Of a stretch of 64,000 nucleotides of DNA, positions 12,901-20,829 are shown piece after piece; the first letter of the stretch is position 1, and each line of letters begins with the position of its first letter. Source of the DNA: Pseudoclavibacter soli DSM 23366 (GTDB lineage: Bacteria; Actinomycetota; Actinomycetes; Actinomycetales; Microbacteriaceae). The DNA lies in assembly GCF_000423505.1 (NCBI RefSeq), contig NZ_KE384027.1, positions 373,140 through 437,139 of the forward strand, in the 5' to 3' direction. The notes under the pieces are model-generated. The model had not been told where the DNA came from and made no database searches. It saw nothing but the letters and a program-made list of their open reading frames with translations. The position numbers and the translations under genes were made by a program.

Positions 12901-15900
12901 ACCGCGACGGCGACCGCACAGACGGCGGATCCCACGCCGAGTGACAACACCGACACTGCGGAGAAGACGCTTGCGCCAGTCGCCGACTTGGGCATCAGCA
13001 AGACGACGAGTGCACCGACCAGCGGCGTCAAAGCCGGGCAGTCGGTCACCTGGACCATCACGGTGACGAACCACGGTCCGTCTCGTTCCGTCGCGAGCAG
13101 CGCTGCACCGATCACCGTGACCGATGCGCTGCCCGACGCCCTCGATCTCACGAAGGATGTCACCCTCACCTGGCAGGGCGACTCGGCGGGCACACTGACC
13201 CGTGATGCCGCAGCGGTGACCGCGCAGATCACGCAGAGCCTCGATGCGGGTCAGTCCGTGAGCTTCACGGTCACCGGCACGCTCAAGAGCTCCTCCACCG
13301 GCACGGTGGAGAACACCGCGACGGTCACTCCGGGTACCACGCCCGAGGATGCGACCGGGGGCGCCGGCACGCAGCCGAACCAGGACACGGCATCCGATGC
13401 CATCGACACGACGACCACGCTGCAGGCGGGCAAGGATTTCGCGCAGGGCACGACCCAGCTGACCGCCGGATCCACCGGCACCTATCGGCTGAGCGTGACC
13501 AACACCGGCACAGCGGATGCCGTGAACGTCACCCTCGATGACACCCTGCCCAGCGAGCTCACATACCAGTCATGGAGCGCGGTCACCGGCGGTGGCACAT
13601 GGACGTTCGCTCAAGACGGTGCGAACGCCCGGCACCTGACCTGGACGCTCAGTGGCTCTCTCGCCCCCGGCGAGACCCGCAGCGTCGAGGTGACCGTTCT
13701 CGTGGCCGCCGATGTGGCCGCCAGCACGACGATCACCAACACGGTGACCGCCGACGCGGACAACGCCGAACCCGATGACTCGGGGAAGAACTCCGACTCT
13801 GACGCGAAGGCCGACCTGTCGATCGCCAAGACGCACAGCGGCAACGCGATCGCCGGCCAGGATCTCACCTACACCCTGACCGTCACGAACAACGGGCCGT
13901 CCGTCGTGCCCGTGGGCAAGACGATCACGGTCGCCGACACTCTTCCTGCAGGGCTCACCTACGTGAGCTCCGAGGGAGCGGGCTGGACGGTGTCACAGGG
14001 CGCGGATGACGCGCAGGCGCTCACCTGGACGAGCACTTCGGGGCTCGCGGTGAACGCGACCAGCACCATCCAGGTCACCGTGCACCTTGACACCGAACTG
14101 CAGGGTGCGGTCGACAACACCGCCACGGTGGACGGCCCGACCGACCTGCCCGATCCCGACCCGAGCAACAACTCCAGCACAGATCCGGCGACGGTGATCA
14201 GCAGTGCCGATGTCACGATCGACAAGACGGTGACCTCCTTCGACCCGAGTCGAGACGGCAAGCCGGTCGCCGGCGGCCAAGTCACCTACACGCTGAAGGT
14301 CACCAACAACGGGCCCTCTACGGCGCGGAACGTGACGGTGACCGACCCGTCGATCACTGGTCTGCAGATCACCTCGATCAGCGGCGGCAGCGACTGGACG
14401 CTCACGGGCGGCACGCTGACCTACACCGGCAATGGCGGGCTGCTCGAACCCGGCGTCGGTGTCGCCAGCGACATCACTGTCACCGGAACGATCGCCGCGG
14501 ATTATGCCGCCGGCCTCGCCGCCGACGCGTCGAAGGCGCTCGTGAACACGGCGAACCTCGGCTGGGATGACTCCAGCGGCCCGCACACCGACTCGGATGA
14601 CGCATCCGTCGACGTGGTGGCCGACGCCGATCTGCAGATCGTCAAGACCGCAGTCGATGAGAGCGGGCAGGAGATCTCCTCCGTCACCGCGGGCACCAGC
14701 CTGCGCTACCAGCTGCAGGTGAAGAACAACGGCCTCTCCGACGCTGACGGCCCGGTGACGATCATCGACACCCTGCCAGCAGGCACGACCTATGTGTCGT
14801 TTGCGGACACGACCGGCACCTGGACGCTCGCGGGCAGCCCGGCGGTCTCCGTCGACGGCACCACGACCCTCGCGTTCACCAGCGCGAGCGGACTGGGCGC
14901 CGGCCAGAGCGCTCCCGTTCTCGTGATCGCCACCGAGGTCGCCGCTGACGCGTACCTGACCAGCGCGACCACGGCGGGCACTGAGACGCATGCACTGACG
15001 AACACCGCGACGGTCAGCTCGAACACTCCGGACACTGACACGACCAACAACACCGATGACGCCACGGTCGACGTCACCGAGCAGGCCGACCTGTCGGTGA
15101 CCAAGACGCACGAGGCATCTGCAGTGCACATCGGCGACACGCTTCCGTTCACGATCACAGTGACCAACCACGGGCCCTCTGCCGCCCGCGGTGTGACAGT
15201 GAAAGAGACTCTGCCGGCCGGCCTGACCTTCGTCGGCCTGCAGACGCCAGCCGAGGGGCAATCCTCGGCATGGCAGCTGATCGGTGATCCGGTCACGAAC
15301 GAGGACGGCACCACCACGGTGGAGTTCGAGCTCGTGACTGACGCCGGCACGCTCTCCCCTGGCGTGACGGCGCCCGAGCTGAAGCTCGACACCGCGGTCG
15401 CGGTTGGCTCCTATCCACGGGTGGTCAACAGCGTCGACGTGGCCAGCGACACCCCTGAAGCGGACATCCCGGATGGACAGGATGATCCGTACCCCAACCA
15501 CGCCGACGACCCCGTCGACGTGCCGTCGCTGGCCACGCTCGGCGTCACCAAGACGCATGAGGGCGAGCTGAAGATCGGGCAGAAGGCCGTCTATGTCATC
15601 ACGGTGACCAACAGCGGGCCGACCGAGGACACCGGGGCGGTCACCGTCACCGATGAGCTGCCTCAGGGGCTGACCTACCGCAGCGCCGACCAGAGCGGCG
15701 TCTCGGTCTCGGGTCAGACGGTGACCTGGCTGCCGGATGCCCCGATCGGCGTCGGCGAGTCCCGCACGCTGCGTCTGACCGTGTCTGTGGGCGAAGCCGC
15801 CGGCGACCATGTGGTCAACACCGTGACGGTGACCAGCGACGCCGAGCAGACGCCGGATGCCGTGCTCACCGCGAGTGACGCGGCTGACGTGGCCGCAGCA

Positions 15901-16026
15901 GACCCGCTGGCCCGCACCGGGCTCGAGTTCAGCATCCTGCTGAGTGGATTCCTGCTGCTGGTCGGTGGTGCCGCCGTGACGATGCTGCGCGATGCGGGCC
16001 GCTCCCGCGGGCGACGCGCACGTTGA
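6907..16026 (+). CDS. Giant DUF11-repeat cell-wall-anchored surface protein
   Basis: 3039 residues. An N-terminal signal segment (hydrophobic MAMLLALLIAVAGLG at about residues 24-38) is followed by about 18 successive units of 110-190 residues that begin with motifs such as LSLTKTPTSG or DLSIAKTHSG and continue with TYTLTVTNNGPS and DTLPAGLTY. These are typical of DUF11-type beta-sandwich domains. The C-terminus has the sorting signal LARTG (residues 3001-3005), a hydrophobic stretch and an Arg-rich tail, so it should be anchored by a class E-type sortase that recognises LAxTG. The repeats after about residue 2000 are the most regular. Only two cysteines were found, both in repeat 5. The start has AGGGGAG seven bases upstream. 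It is probably a stalk-like adhesin or envelope protein; the ligand is unknown. Confidence 0.9.
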   Translation: MSTLFMPSLHASVDARVAWYRRPMAMLLALLIAVAGLGTLPDAVAASADETSPLQVTKSGPSNAAPGDTVTYRVKLENTGSNTLYNVLLADLLPAGETYQANSTKVDSPYAFGNPSTYAVTETTGEPAQTTETGQTLLVWPNELDLAAGQSIQLEYTVTLGADVETGSTVTNSLQAFASSNPRTIPEVDTSKVTAGAIDQSALGSAITNSDLSSDVAEQATTLSSVTLLKDKSSATSDEPASGGTAWLRGVHENKREVPLTVKNSGTSEVSYQLVDFLPAAFEFLDGTSTSTESEPEWADGTDGQTQADSTGAGTSSSVTTDPTSPAATAAVASVETLVATAEDAAKYGVTEGSTYTKITWNVTVPAQSTATVTYWAGIPLQENTTDWNGEDSGEGTAPTGTAQASNLDNNSGTYTRDLVGESRTNVAALVAADDSVVVTDSQIYTIADAVESKSVVNESGNAVDAPNTRIGQDAAWDFRPGQITYFSLTTTLSEYVGADAGDGTTPSIVITDELPDGMQPIAQADGDAVDQALDAAFGASGALSSISDQRYSGTKSLVTTTDPTTDPALTLEYTSATFDSATGKWTITLEPTSSTQDLVRGETVTVRIPVYQQTEYSGADDSRLGQDIVAYDQFTNSASATVQTEAGVDEETTGVKELTATDSADLQAITPTIDKRVLSRDATSDFTTKFGAGTLTATDESAFADSTSTTFEQGDLVWFKISFDLADPTLSLRDTQLTDFLPQGSKLYGWTFATDNTAPTDNWTATGDDTKAVGAGSVVADQNITSTLVWKAGDTYQELSGTENRKLSVIVGVELTQSGASLDNLAKASVTNTKAAVVTFRDEAAFEVDEAPSVALIKDVVGIGSGSCTAGSVISDGAQVTSGQCVTYKVTATNTGAQTVLDPTIWDVLPTGFTNGAVYSNSSLSSAVTTNSDSDPDSTLKWAHSGTIAAGASVTYYVTATAPADPEVNTTFTNTAGVRDFATELDYDGSDADTDLDQTTWYPAENIDSSVVDSNASKAKDTATVKSPNVSLSKTVTSGLSQNNNNQASNPDTNGYGPSAQAVVGEKVTFKITLTVPANTTVTGGSLKDAVANAASTYPQITIDPNTITVTKDSSAITTPLFTGTSSTDFTWGQDFSNTTDADVTYVLTVPGTVTGYSPVTNGSSKNVTTSAKNTATFTSKNNSGISRTATVQIVNPNLTASKTASPDTSIGAGQTVTFTVKGTNQSTNSGVNTPGLKSAKLVDTLPGGLTYTGVGTVTLGSSTLTENTDYTVVTSNIGTGGATSTDAGSPSTVTIQLKPGVVVAAGQTLSATLTVTTPDPVTASATYDNSVSFEGDSLTADEATAQSGTAQHYATTASKQITVNGATSDKAITSVSPSADGTGLTDASGNITTDTSSSTAKVTPGQTVTYQVSGTIPANTETFDTTIVDTLPAGAEFVSATITGPAGALNIGSGDSDVTQIVNGQTIGWAVGHVAAAATEQTYTVTVQVRFTADLNGSTNSAVVAGKTLTNTAQTKWNLSDKTDPTDPTASLDKSSSTSQASVTVVEPKVTLGKTVSSSQVELGSTVTFALTATNTGTSTAYDFVGTDTLPEQFDASTLKFYNGATQVTDLSSLGVTVDTATRTITWNAGDIAVGTANAKTLTFTVVFGADSSKIADDSDDSTTGLSAKYTNTFTGTYSSLDGDDTDASYERDYTPTPATADVQAKLPHLSLTKTPTSGVAYRGQNYTWTLTATNSGQGTANDVQVLDRLPDQWSYVSTGTVTVAGSAVDASTISTPSSGDTGRLTWSATSGSGWTLASGQSISIQVTAKPAEDAALSTYTNTLGVSLTDANGSQTNASAGTNGGTSSTWGTDSSYADEDATADVTLQSADLQVAKTAQGDWTPGQTFGGDGSAPSWLVTVTNKQSSSAAAVGPFTLTDLADLSGLTAGTVTAAQVSGWTVTAPDGSTGSISGSGTDSDPYLVTWGSATPTLAQGASFTVRIPVTVDAAAVGTAKNTATATAQTADPTPSDNTDTAEKTLAPVADLGISKTTSAPTSGVKAGQSVTWTITVTNHGPSRSVASSAAPITVTDALPDALDLTKDVTLTWQGDSAGTLTRDAAAVTAQITQSLDAGQSVSFTVTGTLKSSSTGTVENTATVTPGTTPEDATGGAGTQPNQDTASDAIDTTTTLQAGKDFAQGTTQLTAGSTGTYRLSVTNTGTADAVNVTLDDTLPSELTYQSWSAVTGGGTWTFAQDGANARHLTWTLSGSLAPGETRSVEVTVLVAADVAASTTITNTVTADADNAEPDDSGKNSDSDAKADLSIAKTHSGNAIAGQDLTYTLTVTNNGPSVVPVGKTITVADTLPAGLTYVSSEGAGWTVSQGADDAQALTWTSTSGLAVNATSTIQVTVHLDTELQGAVDNTATVDGPTDLPDPDPSNNSSTDPATVISSADVTIDKTVTSFDPSRDGKPVAGGQVTYTLKVTNNGPSTARNVTVTDPSITGLQITSISGGSDWTLTGGTLTYTGNGGLLEPGVGVASDITVTGTIAADYAAGLAADASKALVNTANLGWDDSSGPHTDSDDASVDVVADADLQIVKTAVDESGQEISSVTAGTSLRYQLQVKNNGLSDADGPVTIIDTLPAGTTYVSFADTTGTWTLAGSPAVSVDGTTTLAFTSASGLGAGQSAPVLVIATEVAADAYLTSATTAGTETHALTNTATVSSNTPDTDTTNNTDDATVDVTEQADLSVTKTHEASAVHIGDTLPFTITVTNHGPSAARGVTVKETLPAGLTFVGLQTPAEGQSSAWQLIGDPVTNEDGTTTVEFELVTDAGTLSPGVTAPELKLDTAVAVGSYPRVVNSVDVASDTPEADIPDGQDDPYPNHADDPVDVPSLATLGVTKTHEGELKIGQKAVYVITVTNSGPTEDTGAVTVTDELPQGLTYRSADQSGVSVSGQTVTWLPDAPIGVGESRTLRLTVSVGEAAGDHVVNTVTVTSDAEQTPDAVLTASDAADVAAADPLARTGLEFSILLSGFLLLVGGAAVTMLRDAGRSRGRRAR

Positions 16027-16041
16027 GTGCCGGCCGATGCC

Positions 16042-16076
16042 GGAGACGGGCCGATCTCCCCTGTCGGCTCGTCTCC
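16042..16076 (+). terminator. Hairpin after the giant surface-protein gene
   Basis: GGAGACGGGCCGA pairs with TCGGCTCGTCTCC (one G-T pair, 9-base loop) 15 bases after the stop codon. There is no T-run, so it is either a U-less terminator or an mRNA 3' stabiliser. Confidence 0.55.
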
Positions 16077-16098
16077 TGCAGCATCGCTGCAAGTCCGG

Positions 16099-16104
16099 TA
16101 GACT
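16099..16104 (+). promoter_or_regulatory. Possible -10 box for tRNA-Ser
   Basis: TAGACT stands 36 bases upstream of the tRNA, downstream of the preceding hairpin. It is the same hexamer used before the SRP RNA. Confidence 0.35.
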
Positions 16105-16140
16105 TGTGGGGTTGAGCTGCGATGTCCGGCGGCTCGAACT

Positions 16141-16228
16141 GGAGGATTCGCCTAGAGGCCTATGGCGCACGCTTGGAAAGCGTGTTGGGTTCACGCCCTC
16201 ACGAGTTCGAATCTCGTATCCTCCGCCA
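16141..16228 (+). tRNA. tRNA-Ser (GGA anticodon)
   Basis: 88 bases with an encoded CCA end. The acceptor stem is GGAGGAT/ATCCTCC with discriminator G. The anticodon stem CACGC/GCGTG closes the loop TTGGAAA, giving anticodon GGA at 16175-16177 for UCC/UCU. A long variable arm (type II tRNA) and a TTCGAAT T-loop are present. These features fit tRNA-Ser. Confidence 0.95.
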
Positions 16229-16311
16229 CATCTGCAGCAGACCGCCGCATGGCGGTCTCAGGCTTGGACGCGCGCGGTGGCAGGCGCGCTGAGCTGAAGG
16301 AGACGCCAACC

Positions 16312-19101
16312 ATGGACTATCCCGGAAGCCGCCCCGAGGGCCGGGCCGTGCGACAGCGCGTGCTCGAGCAGCTCGATGCGTCGGCACCGCTGACCATCAT
16401 CGAAGGCGTGCCCGGCAGCGGCAAACAGGCTCTCATTCGTCAGCGTTGCGAGCAGCTGCGGCAGATCAGCACCTGCGCGGCGGCGGATTCGCCCGCCGGG
16501 CCGCATGCGGCCCGGCGCAAGGCCCCGATCGTGCTGATCGAGTTTCCGCAACGGGCCCTGGGCGACGCGCACGCGCTGGGCTTCGCGGCCGCTGCGTTCG
16601 CCGAGCAGCTGGGCGTGCCCGCATCCTCCGCCATGCGACACCACGCCACGCTCGACGCGCTGCTTCGCGGGCAGGTCGACGCGTCTCAGCTGGAACGCGC
16701 TCTGCCGAGCTTTCTGCGTGACCTGCAGGGGCTGCAGCTCTGTCTGGTCAACTACGAATGGCAGGCCTCGTCCGCGATCGACCGATTGATCGTCGCCTCG
16801 GTCGCCGCCGGAGCCGACGTGCTCTGCTCTCTTGTCGATGCCTCGGATCTGCGCGCGGCAGCCTCCGTGTCCTCTGTCGCGACCACCGTCATCACCGATG
16901 ACCAGCTGGTGTTCACCCCGCAGGAGATCGGCCTTCTGGCGGCGTCCTTCGGGCTCGACCCCACGCCGGAGCTCACAGCGCGGGTGCACGAGCTGACCGC
17001 GGGGCATCCGCTCGCCTCCTCGATGCTCATGCTGCGCGCGCTCGGCATCGAGCGCATGGTGCTGGACGGCTCCCAGGTGCGAGCGGTTATCGGCGGCGTG
17101 GAGCGAGAGTGGCGTCAGGTCATCGATCTGCGCACACCGACCTCGGAGGGTGCATCGGCGCGCCGCCACATCGACGCAGACACGGTGAACCTCGCACTGC
17201 TGCGATCCGCCGGTGGCATGCTCAGCTACGCGGTCATCCCGTTCATGGAACTGCTCGCGACCAGGCAGGGGCGAAGCCAGTTCATGAGCATGCTGCGCGA
17301 CTTGGTCGCCGTGCCAGCGGTCGATCTCGACGCCCTCGCCTCGGTGCTTCCGGGGGCCCTGCGCGCCGTCGAGCGGCTGCGCCTGGCCGGCTACGCGCGC
17401 ATCGAATACGTGGCGGGAACCGCCGGCATCGTGCACTGGCATGAAGGCATGCACATGGTGCTGCGCGACTGGCTGCACAACCTGCCGCGCGCCGAGCACC
17501 AACAGCCGGGCAGTGGTTTCGCGATGCGGCTGGTGAGCTGGTACGGCGAGCACGGGAGGCCGCAGGACGGCGCCCAGCTGCTGCAAGACCTCGGCGACGT
17601 CGACGTGCTCGAGAGCTTCGTGGGTGCACACCTGATCGACATGGTGTGGACCCGCCGGGTGCAGGGGTTCACCCCCGTGCTCGCACTGCCAGATGCCCAG
17701 CGGGCGCAGCTGCCGACAGCGACGGTGCTTGCGGCACTCGAGTCGTACCGCAGCATCCGACAGGATCGAGAACTGGCGCGCCGCACGCTGTCGATCTTCC
17801 CGCTGCTTGAACAGCGCATGCGCACCGGGAGCGTGCTGCAGCGGCTCAACAGCGCGCTGGCGCTGAGCGTCGGAGCCGCGGCGCTCGACCGGTGGGAGTC
17901 GTATGGCTCTGCATTGCGCTGCTGCGCGGACGCAGTGGCCGAGGCCGGCCTCGCCGGCCAGCTCGACAGCCACTCCGCGGCACGCGCAGACCTGATCCTG
18001 GGCGTGCTCGCACTCATCCGCGCAGACGTCTCCCTTGCGCGAACGCTGCTGCTGCGCGCGCTCGCCGAGGGTGTGCAGCACCAGGGGCGGGCCGTCGCCG
18101 TGCTCTGCCTGCGCGTGCTGGAAGGCTATTTCGGGCAGCGACTTCTAGGCGGTTCGGAAAGCGCGCAGGCCGTGCAACGAGCGGAAGATCTCACCGGTGG
18201 CCCCCGAGACGGCGCCAGCTGGGGCGCCATCGACGAATTCGTGGCGCTGGCGCAGGCCTGGCAGGCCGTCTGGAACGGAGAACCCGGGAGCGGCCTTGAA
18301 GCACTGCGTCAGCTGATCGAGCGCAACGGACGTCTGCTGACACAACCATTCATCGCGTGGAGCTACACGCTGCTTCTGCTGCTCGACGGGCAGGCCCAGG
18401 CCGCATACGGGGTCTGGGAGGAGGTGGAGCGGCGCCTCGGCGCCGATGCCCCGATGTCGGGCCGCAGACTGCTGGGGATGGCCCTGGCCGGGTTCGCCTC
18501 CGGGCACGCGGCGGAGGCGGTGGCGCTGGTCGAGCGCCATGGTGACGGCACGGGGCTGCACGCCGTTCTGGCGAGGGGACTCGTCGCCTTCTCAACCGGC
18601 CGGCCCCTTGACGAGTCGGAGCTCTCCGTCGACGCGGGCCCGGCTATGGTGTCGAGGGCCGAGACCCTGCTGCAGGTGCTGCTCGCCGGTCGCAGCATCC
18701 AAGACGGCGACACCTCCGGCGCCCTCGCCCGGCTGCGGTCGGTCGAGGCGTCGTCATCGGAGGCCGATATGGCGTTCGCCCTGCGCTTCGCGCCGCGCGA
18801 GTGCCTGGCGGCGATGCGGCAGCACCTCGGCGATCAGCTGCCCGGTGATCTGCTGCGGCTCACCGACGAGCTCATGGACGCTCCCCATGTGCTGGTCGTG
18901 TCAGCGCCTCGGCCCCAGCTCACCCCGGCCGAGCAGCAGGTGCTCGCGCTGGTGACGGAGGGGCTCACCAACAAGGCGATCGCAGAGCGCCTGTTCTTGT
19001 CGGTGAACACGGTGAAGTCTCACATGCGGTCGCTGTTCCGCAAGCTCGGCGTCAGCAGCCGGGCTGAGGCGCGAGCCATTGGCCGCTCGCTGCTGCAGTG
19101 A
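16312..19101 (+). CDS. Large LuxR-family transcriptional regulator with degenerate ATPase domain
   Basis: 929 residues in the layout of large ATP-binding LuxR (LAL/MalT-like) regulators: an N-terminal nucleotide-binding region, a helical repeat-rich middle, and a C-terminal GerE HTH (LTPAEQQVLALVTEGLTNKA and SVNTVKSHMRSLFRKLGVSS, about residues 866-922). The Walker A-like motif is GVPGSGKQ at residues 32-39, with Gln where Thr/Ser should bind Mg-ATP. The expected acidic Walker B reads LCLVNYEW. The protein may therefore not hydrolyse ATP. The ATG at 16312 has GAAGGAG about 9 bases upstream. It lies just beyond the tRNA and the giant surface-protein gene, which makes that gene a plausible target; this is inference. 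Confidence 0.85.
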   Translation: MDYPGSRPEGRAVRQRVLEQLDASAPLTIIEGVPGSGKQALIRQRCEQLRQISTCAAADSPAGPHAARRKAPIVLIEFPQRALGDAHALGFAAAAFAEQLGVPASSAMRHHATLDALLRGQVDASQLERALPSFLRDLQGLQLCLVNYEWQASSAIDRLIVASVAAGADVLCSLVDASDLRAAASVSSVATTVITDDQLVFTPQEIGLLAASFGLDPTPELTARVHELTAGHPLASSMLMLRALGIERMVLDGSQVRAVIGGVEREWRQVIDLRTPTSEGASARRHIDADTVNLALLRSAGGMLSYAVIPFMELLATRQGRSQFMSMLRDLVAVPAVDLDALASVLPGALRAVERLRLAGYARIEYVAGTAGIVHWHEGMHMVLRDWLHNLPRAEHQQPGSGFAMRLVSWYGEHGRPQDGAQLLQDLGDVDVLESFVGAHLIDMVWTRRVQGFTPVLALPDAQRAQLPTATVLAALESYRSIRQDRELARRTLSIFPLLEQRMRTGSVLQRLNSALALSVGAAALDRWESYGSALRCCADAVAEAGLAGQLDSHSAARADLILGVLALIRADVSLARTLLLRALAEGVQHQGRAVAVLCLRVLEGYFGQRLLGGSESAQAVQRAEDLTGGPRDGASWGAIDEFVALAQAWQAVWNGEPGSGLEALRQLIERNGRLLTQPFIAWSYTLLLLLDGQAQAAYGVWEEVERRLGADAPMSGRRLLGMALAGFASGHAAEAVALVERHGDGTGLHAVLARGLVAFSTGRPLDESELSVDAGPAMVSRAETLLQVLLAGRSIQDGDTSGALARLRSVEASSSEADMAFALRFAPRECLAAMRQHLGDQLPGDLLRLTDELMDAPHVLVVSAPRPQLTPAEQQVLALVTEGLTNKAIAERLFLSVNTVKSHMRSLFRKLGVSSRAEARAIGRSLLQ

Positions 19102-19113
19102 GCGCGTGGCCGA

Positions 19114-20103
19114 TCAGCGCTGGGGGCGCAGCAGGAAGTTCACGACGCCCAGCCCGATGAACACCAGGCCCATCAGCAGCACGAGCACCGTGCCGGCACC
19201 GATCGAGACGCCGTAGCCGGAGTATGAACTGATCTGCGAGATGGCCACCAGCGCCACGATCACGGAGACCGCACCGGTCACCAGCGTGACGACTCCGAAG
19301 GCGGTCTTCGTCCAGGGCGCGTGCACCGCGAAGGTCACCACGCTCGCCGCGATCGCCAGCAGGTACAGCGGCAGCAGGAAGACACCGTCGCCCTGGATGA
19401 AACTCGCGGAGAAGCTCGCCGAGTTGCCGAATATTGAGTAGCTCGCCGAGACCGCGGGCAGGAAGAGACTGATGAAGCCCAGCAGCGATGCGGCGATCAC
19501 GCCGAGTTCGGGCCAGTGCGCCTTGATGAAGCCGCCGGGGTCTTTCTGCAGCTGCCCGAACGACTGCTGCAGGTTGGCACCCGCCTGGCTGTAGTCGTAC
19601 TGGGGCTGCTGGCCGTACTGCTGCTGATCAAACTGCTGCTGGCCGTACTGGGGCTGGCTGTACTGCGGCTGCTGGGCCTGGCCGTATGGCTGCTGTTGCT
19701 GCTGCCCGTACTGGGGCTGGCTGAACTGGGGTTGCCCGTACTGCGGCTGCCCGGGATAAGCCTGCGGCTGGGTGGGCTGCTGCGGCTGTGCTGTCGGCGT
19801 CGCGGGCTGAGTCTGCGGATCGCCAACGCCCGACTGCTCGGTTGCCGACTGCGCGGTTGCCGACTGTGCAGGGCCCGACTGCGCTGTGACGGACTGCGCT
19901 GGGTCTGCCGGCTCAGTCGCCGCAGGGGCCACAGTGCCGCGCTGGTGGATCCAGGCGGCCAGCTCCGGATAGATGTTGGGGTTGGCGAGGATGGCCTGAT
20001 GCAGATCGGGGCGCACATTGGCGATGTGCGCCAGCGTCGTGGCGTCGGTCTCGGCACTGCTCGCCTCGGCTGCGGTGAAGCTCTCTGGCTGTCGCTCGGT
20101 CAT
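19114..20103 (-). CDS. Membrane protein with N-terminal variant leucine-rich-repeat-like segment and Q/P-rich linker
   Basis: 329 residues. Residues 18-55 (TLAHIANVRPDLHQAILANP, PELAAWIHQRG) resemble the short helical LRV-like unit found in many actinobacterial membrane proteins. A low-complexity Gln/Pro/Tyr linker follows (about residues 60-190; repeated QYGQPQ-type units). Four hydrophobic segments then end at the C-terminus. I chose the ATG at 20103 because GGAG lies 8-11 bases upstream and the LRV-like segment begins directly after it. It is convergent with the large LuxR gene, only 12 bases apart. Function unknown. Confidence 0.75.
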   Translation of the reverse strand: MTERQPESFTAAEASSAETDATTLAHIANVRPDLHQAILANPNIYPELAAWIHQRGTVAPAATEPADPAQSVTAQSGPAQSATAQSATEQSGVGDPQTQPATPTAQPQQPTQPQAYPGQPQYGQPQFSQPQYGQQQQQPYGQAQQPQYSQPQYGQQQFDQQQYGQQPQYDYSQAGANLQQSFGQLQKDPGGFIKAHWPELGVIAASLLGFISLFLPAVSASYSIFGNSASFSASFIQGDGVFLLPLYLLAIAASVVTFAVHAPWTKTAFGVVTLVTGAVSVIVALVAISQISSYSGYGVSIGAGTVLVLLMGLVFIGLGVVNFLLRPQR

Positions 20104-20246
20104 CCCATGTCTCCGTTCGCTCGGGTGTGTGGCATTCGGGGCGCTGCGCAGGCTGAGGGGCGTCAACGGCATCCGCTGCCAAGGGTAGCCTAACAGCGGG
20201 AGCCGACACGGCATCCCTGCGAACGTCTTCGGGCCGCGCGGCTGCG

Positions 20247-20762
20247 TCAGGCGCGGTCGCCGGCGGGGAGTGCCGCCTCGATGGCGGCGATCACCTCGGG
20301 CGCGTCGGGGCGGGTGCGTGGCCGGAAGCGGCGGATGACCGGGGCGGCGTCGCCGACGGCCGGCGCGATCACGAACTTCTCGAAGTTCCACTGCACGCGG
20401 CCGGCCTTGCCGGCATCGTCCGGCACCTGAGTGAGCGCCTGATACAGCGGGCTGCGGTCGCGACCGTTCACCTTCGTCTTCTCGAACATCGGGAAGGTCA
20501 CGCCATACGTGGTCGAGCAGAACGTCTGGATCTGCTCGGCGTCGCCGGGCTCCTGACCCAAGAACTGATTGCAGGGGAACCCCAGCACCGTGAACCCGCG
20601 GTCTGCGTAGTCGCGCTGCAGCTGTTCAAGCTGTTCGTACTGCGGGGTCAGGCCGCACTTGGAGGCCACGTTGACGATCAGCAGCACGCGGTCGCGCCAG
20701 TGCGCCAGCGTGGTCGGGGTGCCGTCGATGAGGGTGAGGGGAATGTCGAAGATGTCGGCCAT
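20247..20762 (-). CDS. Glutathione peroxidase-family thiol peroxidase
   Basis: 171 residues with the family signature NVASKCGLT, peroxidatic Cys36, then GFPCNQFLGQEPG near residue 81 and WNFEKFVI near residue 134, where catalytic Gln and Trp normally sit. Bacterial members usually reduce peroxides with thioredoxin instead of glutathione, especially in actinomycetes that lack glutathione; this point is from family knowledge. A TAGACT -10 box ends 6 bases before the ATG, so the mRNA is probably leaderless. Confidence 0.93.
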   Translation of the reverse strand: MADIFDIPLTLIDGTPTTLAHWRDRVLLIVNVASKCGLTPQYEQLEQLQRDYADRGFTVLGFPCNQFLGQEPGDAEQIQTFCSTTYGVTFPMFEKTKVNGRDRSPLYQALTQVPDDAGKAGRVQWNFEKFVIAPAVGDAAPVIRRFRPRTRPDAPEVIAAIEAALPAGDRA

Positions 20763-20829
20763 GCGGGGAGTCTACGCGCCGGAGGCCCGCCCGCAGAAGT
20801 CATGGCGCCGGCCGGTGCGGCACAGGCAC

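Noticed and set aside
13993-16194. 733-codon minus-strand frame inside the giant surface-protein gene
   Set aside because: It is a high-GC antisense shadow with an Arg/His/Gly-biased product and no start signal. The plus-strand repeats are clearly the coding frame.
16141-16228. tRNA-Ser as an integration site for the large LuxR or surface-protein gene
   Set aside because: I found no second copy of the tRNA 3' end and no integrase in the window.
16258-18081. 607-codon minus-strand frame opposite the large LuxR regulator
   Set aside because: Low-complexity His/Arg/Gln composition and antisense position. The LuxR frame has the HTH and the start signal.
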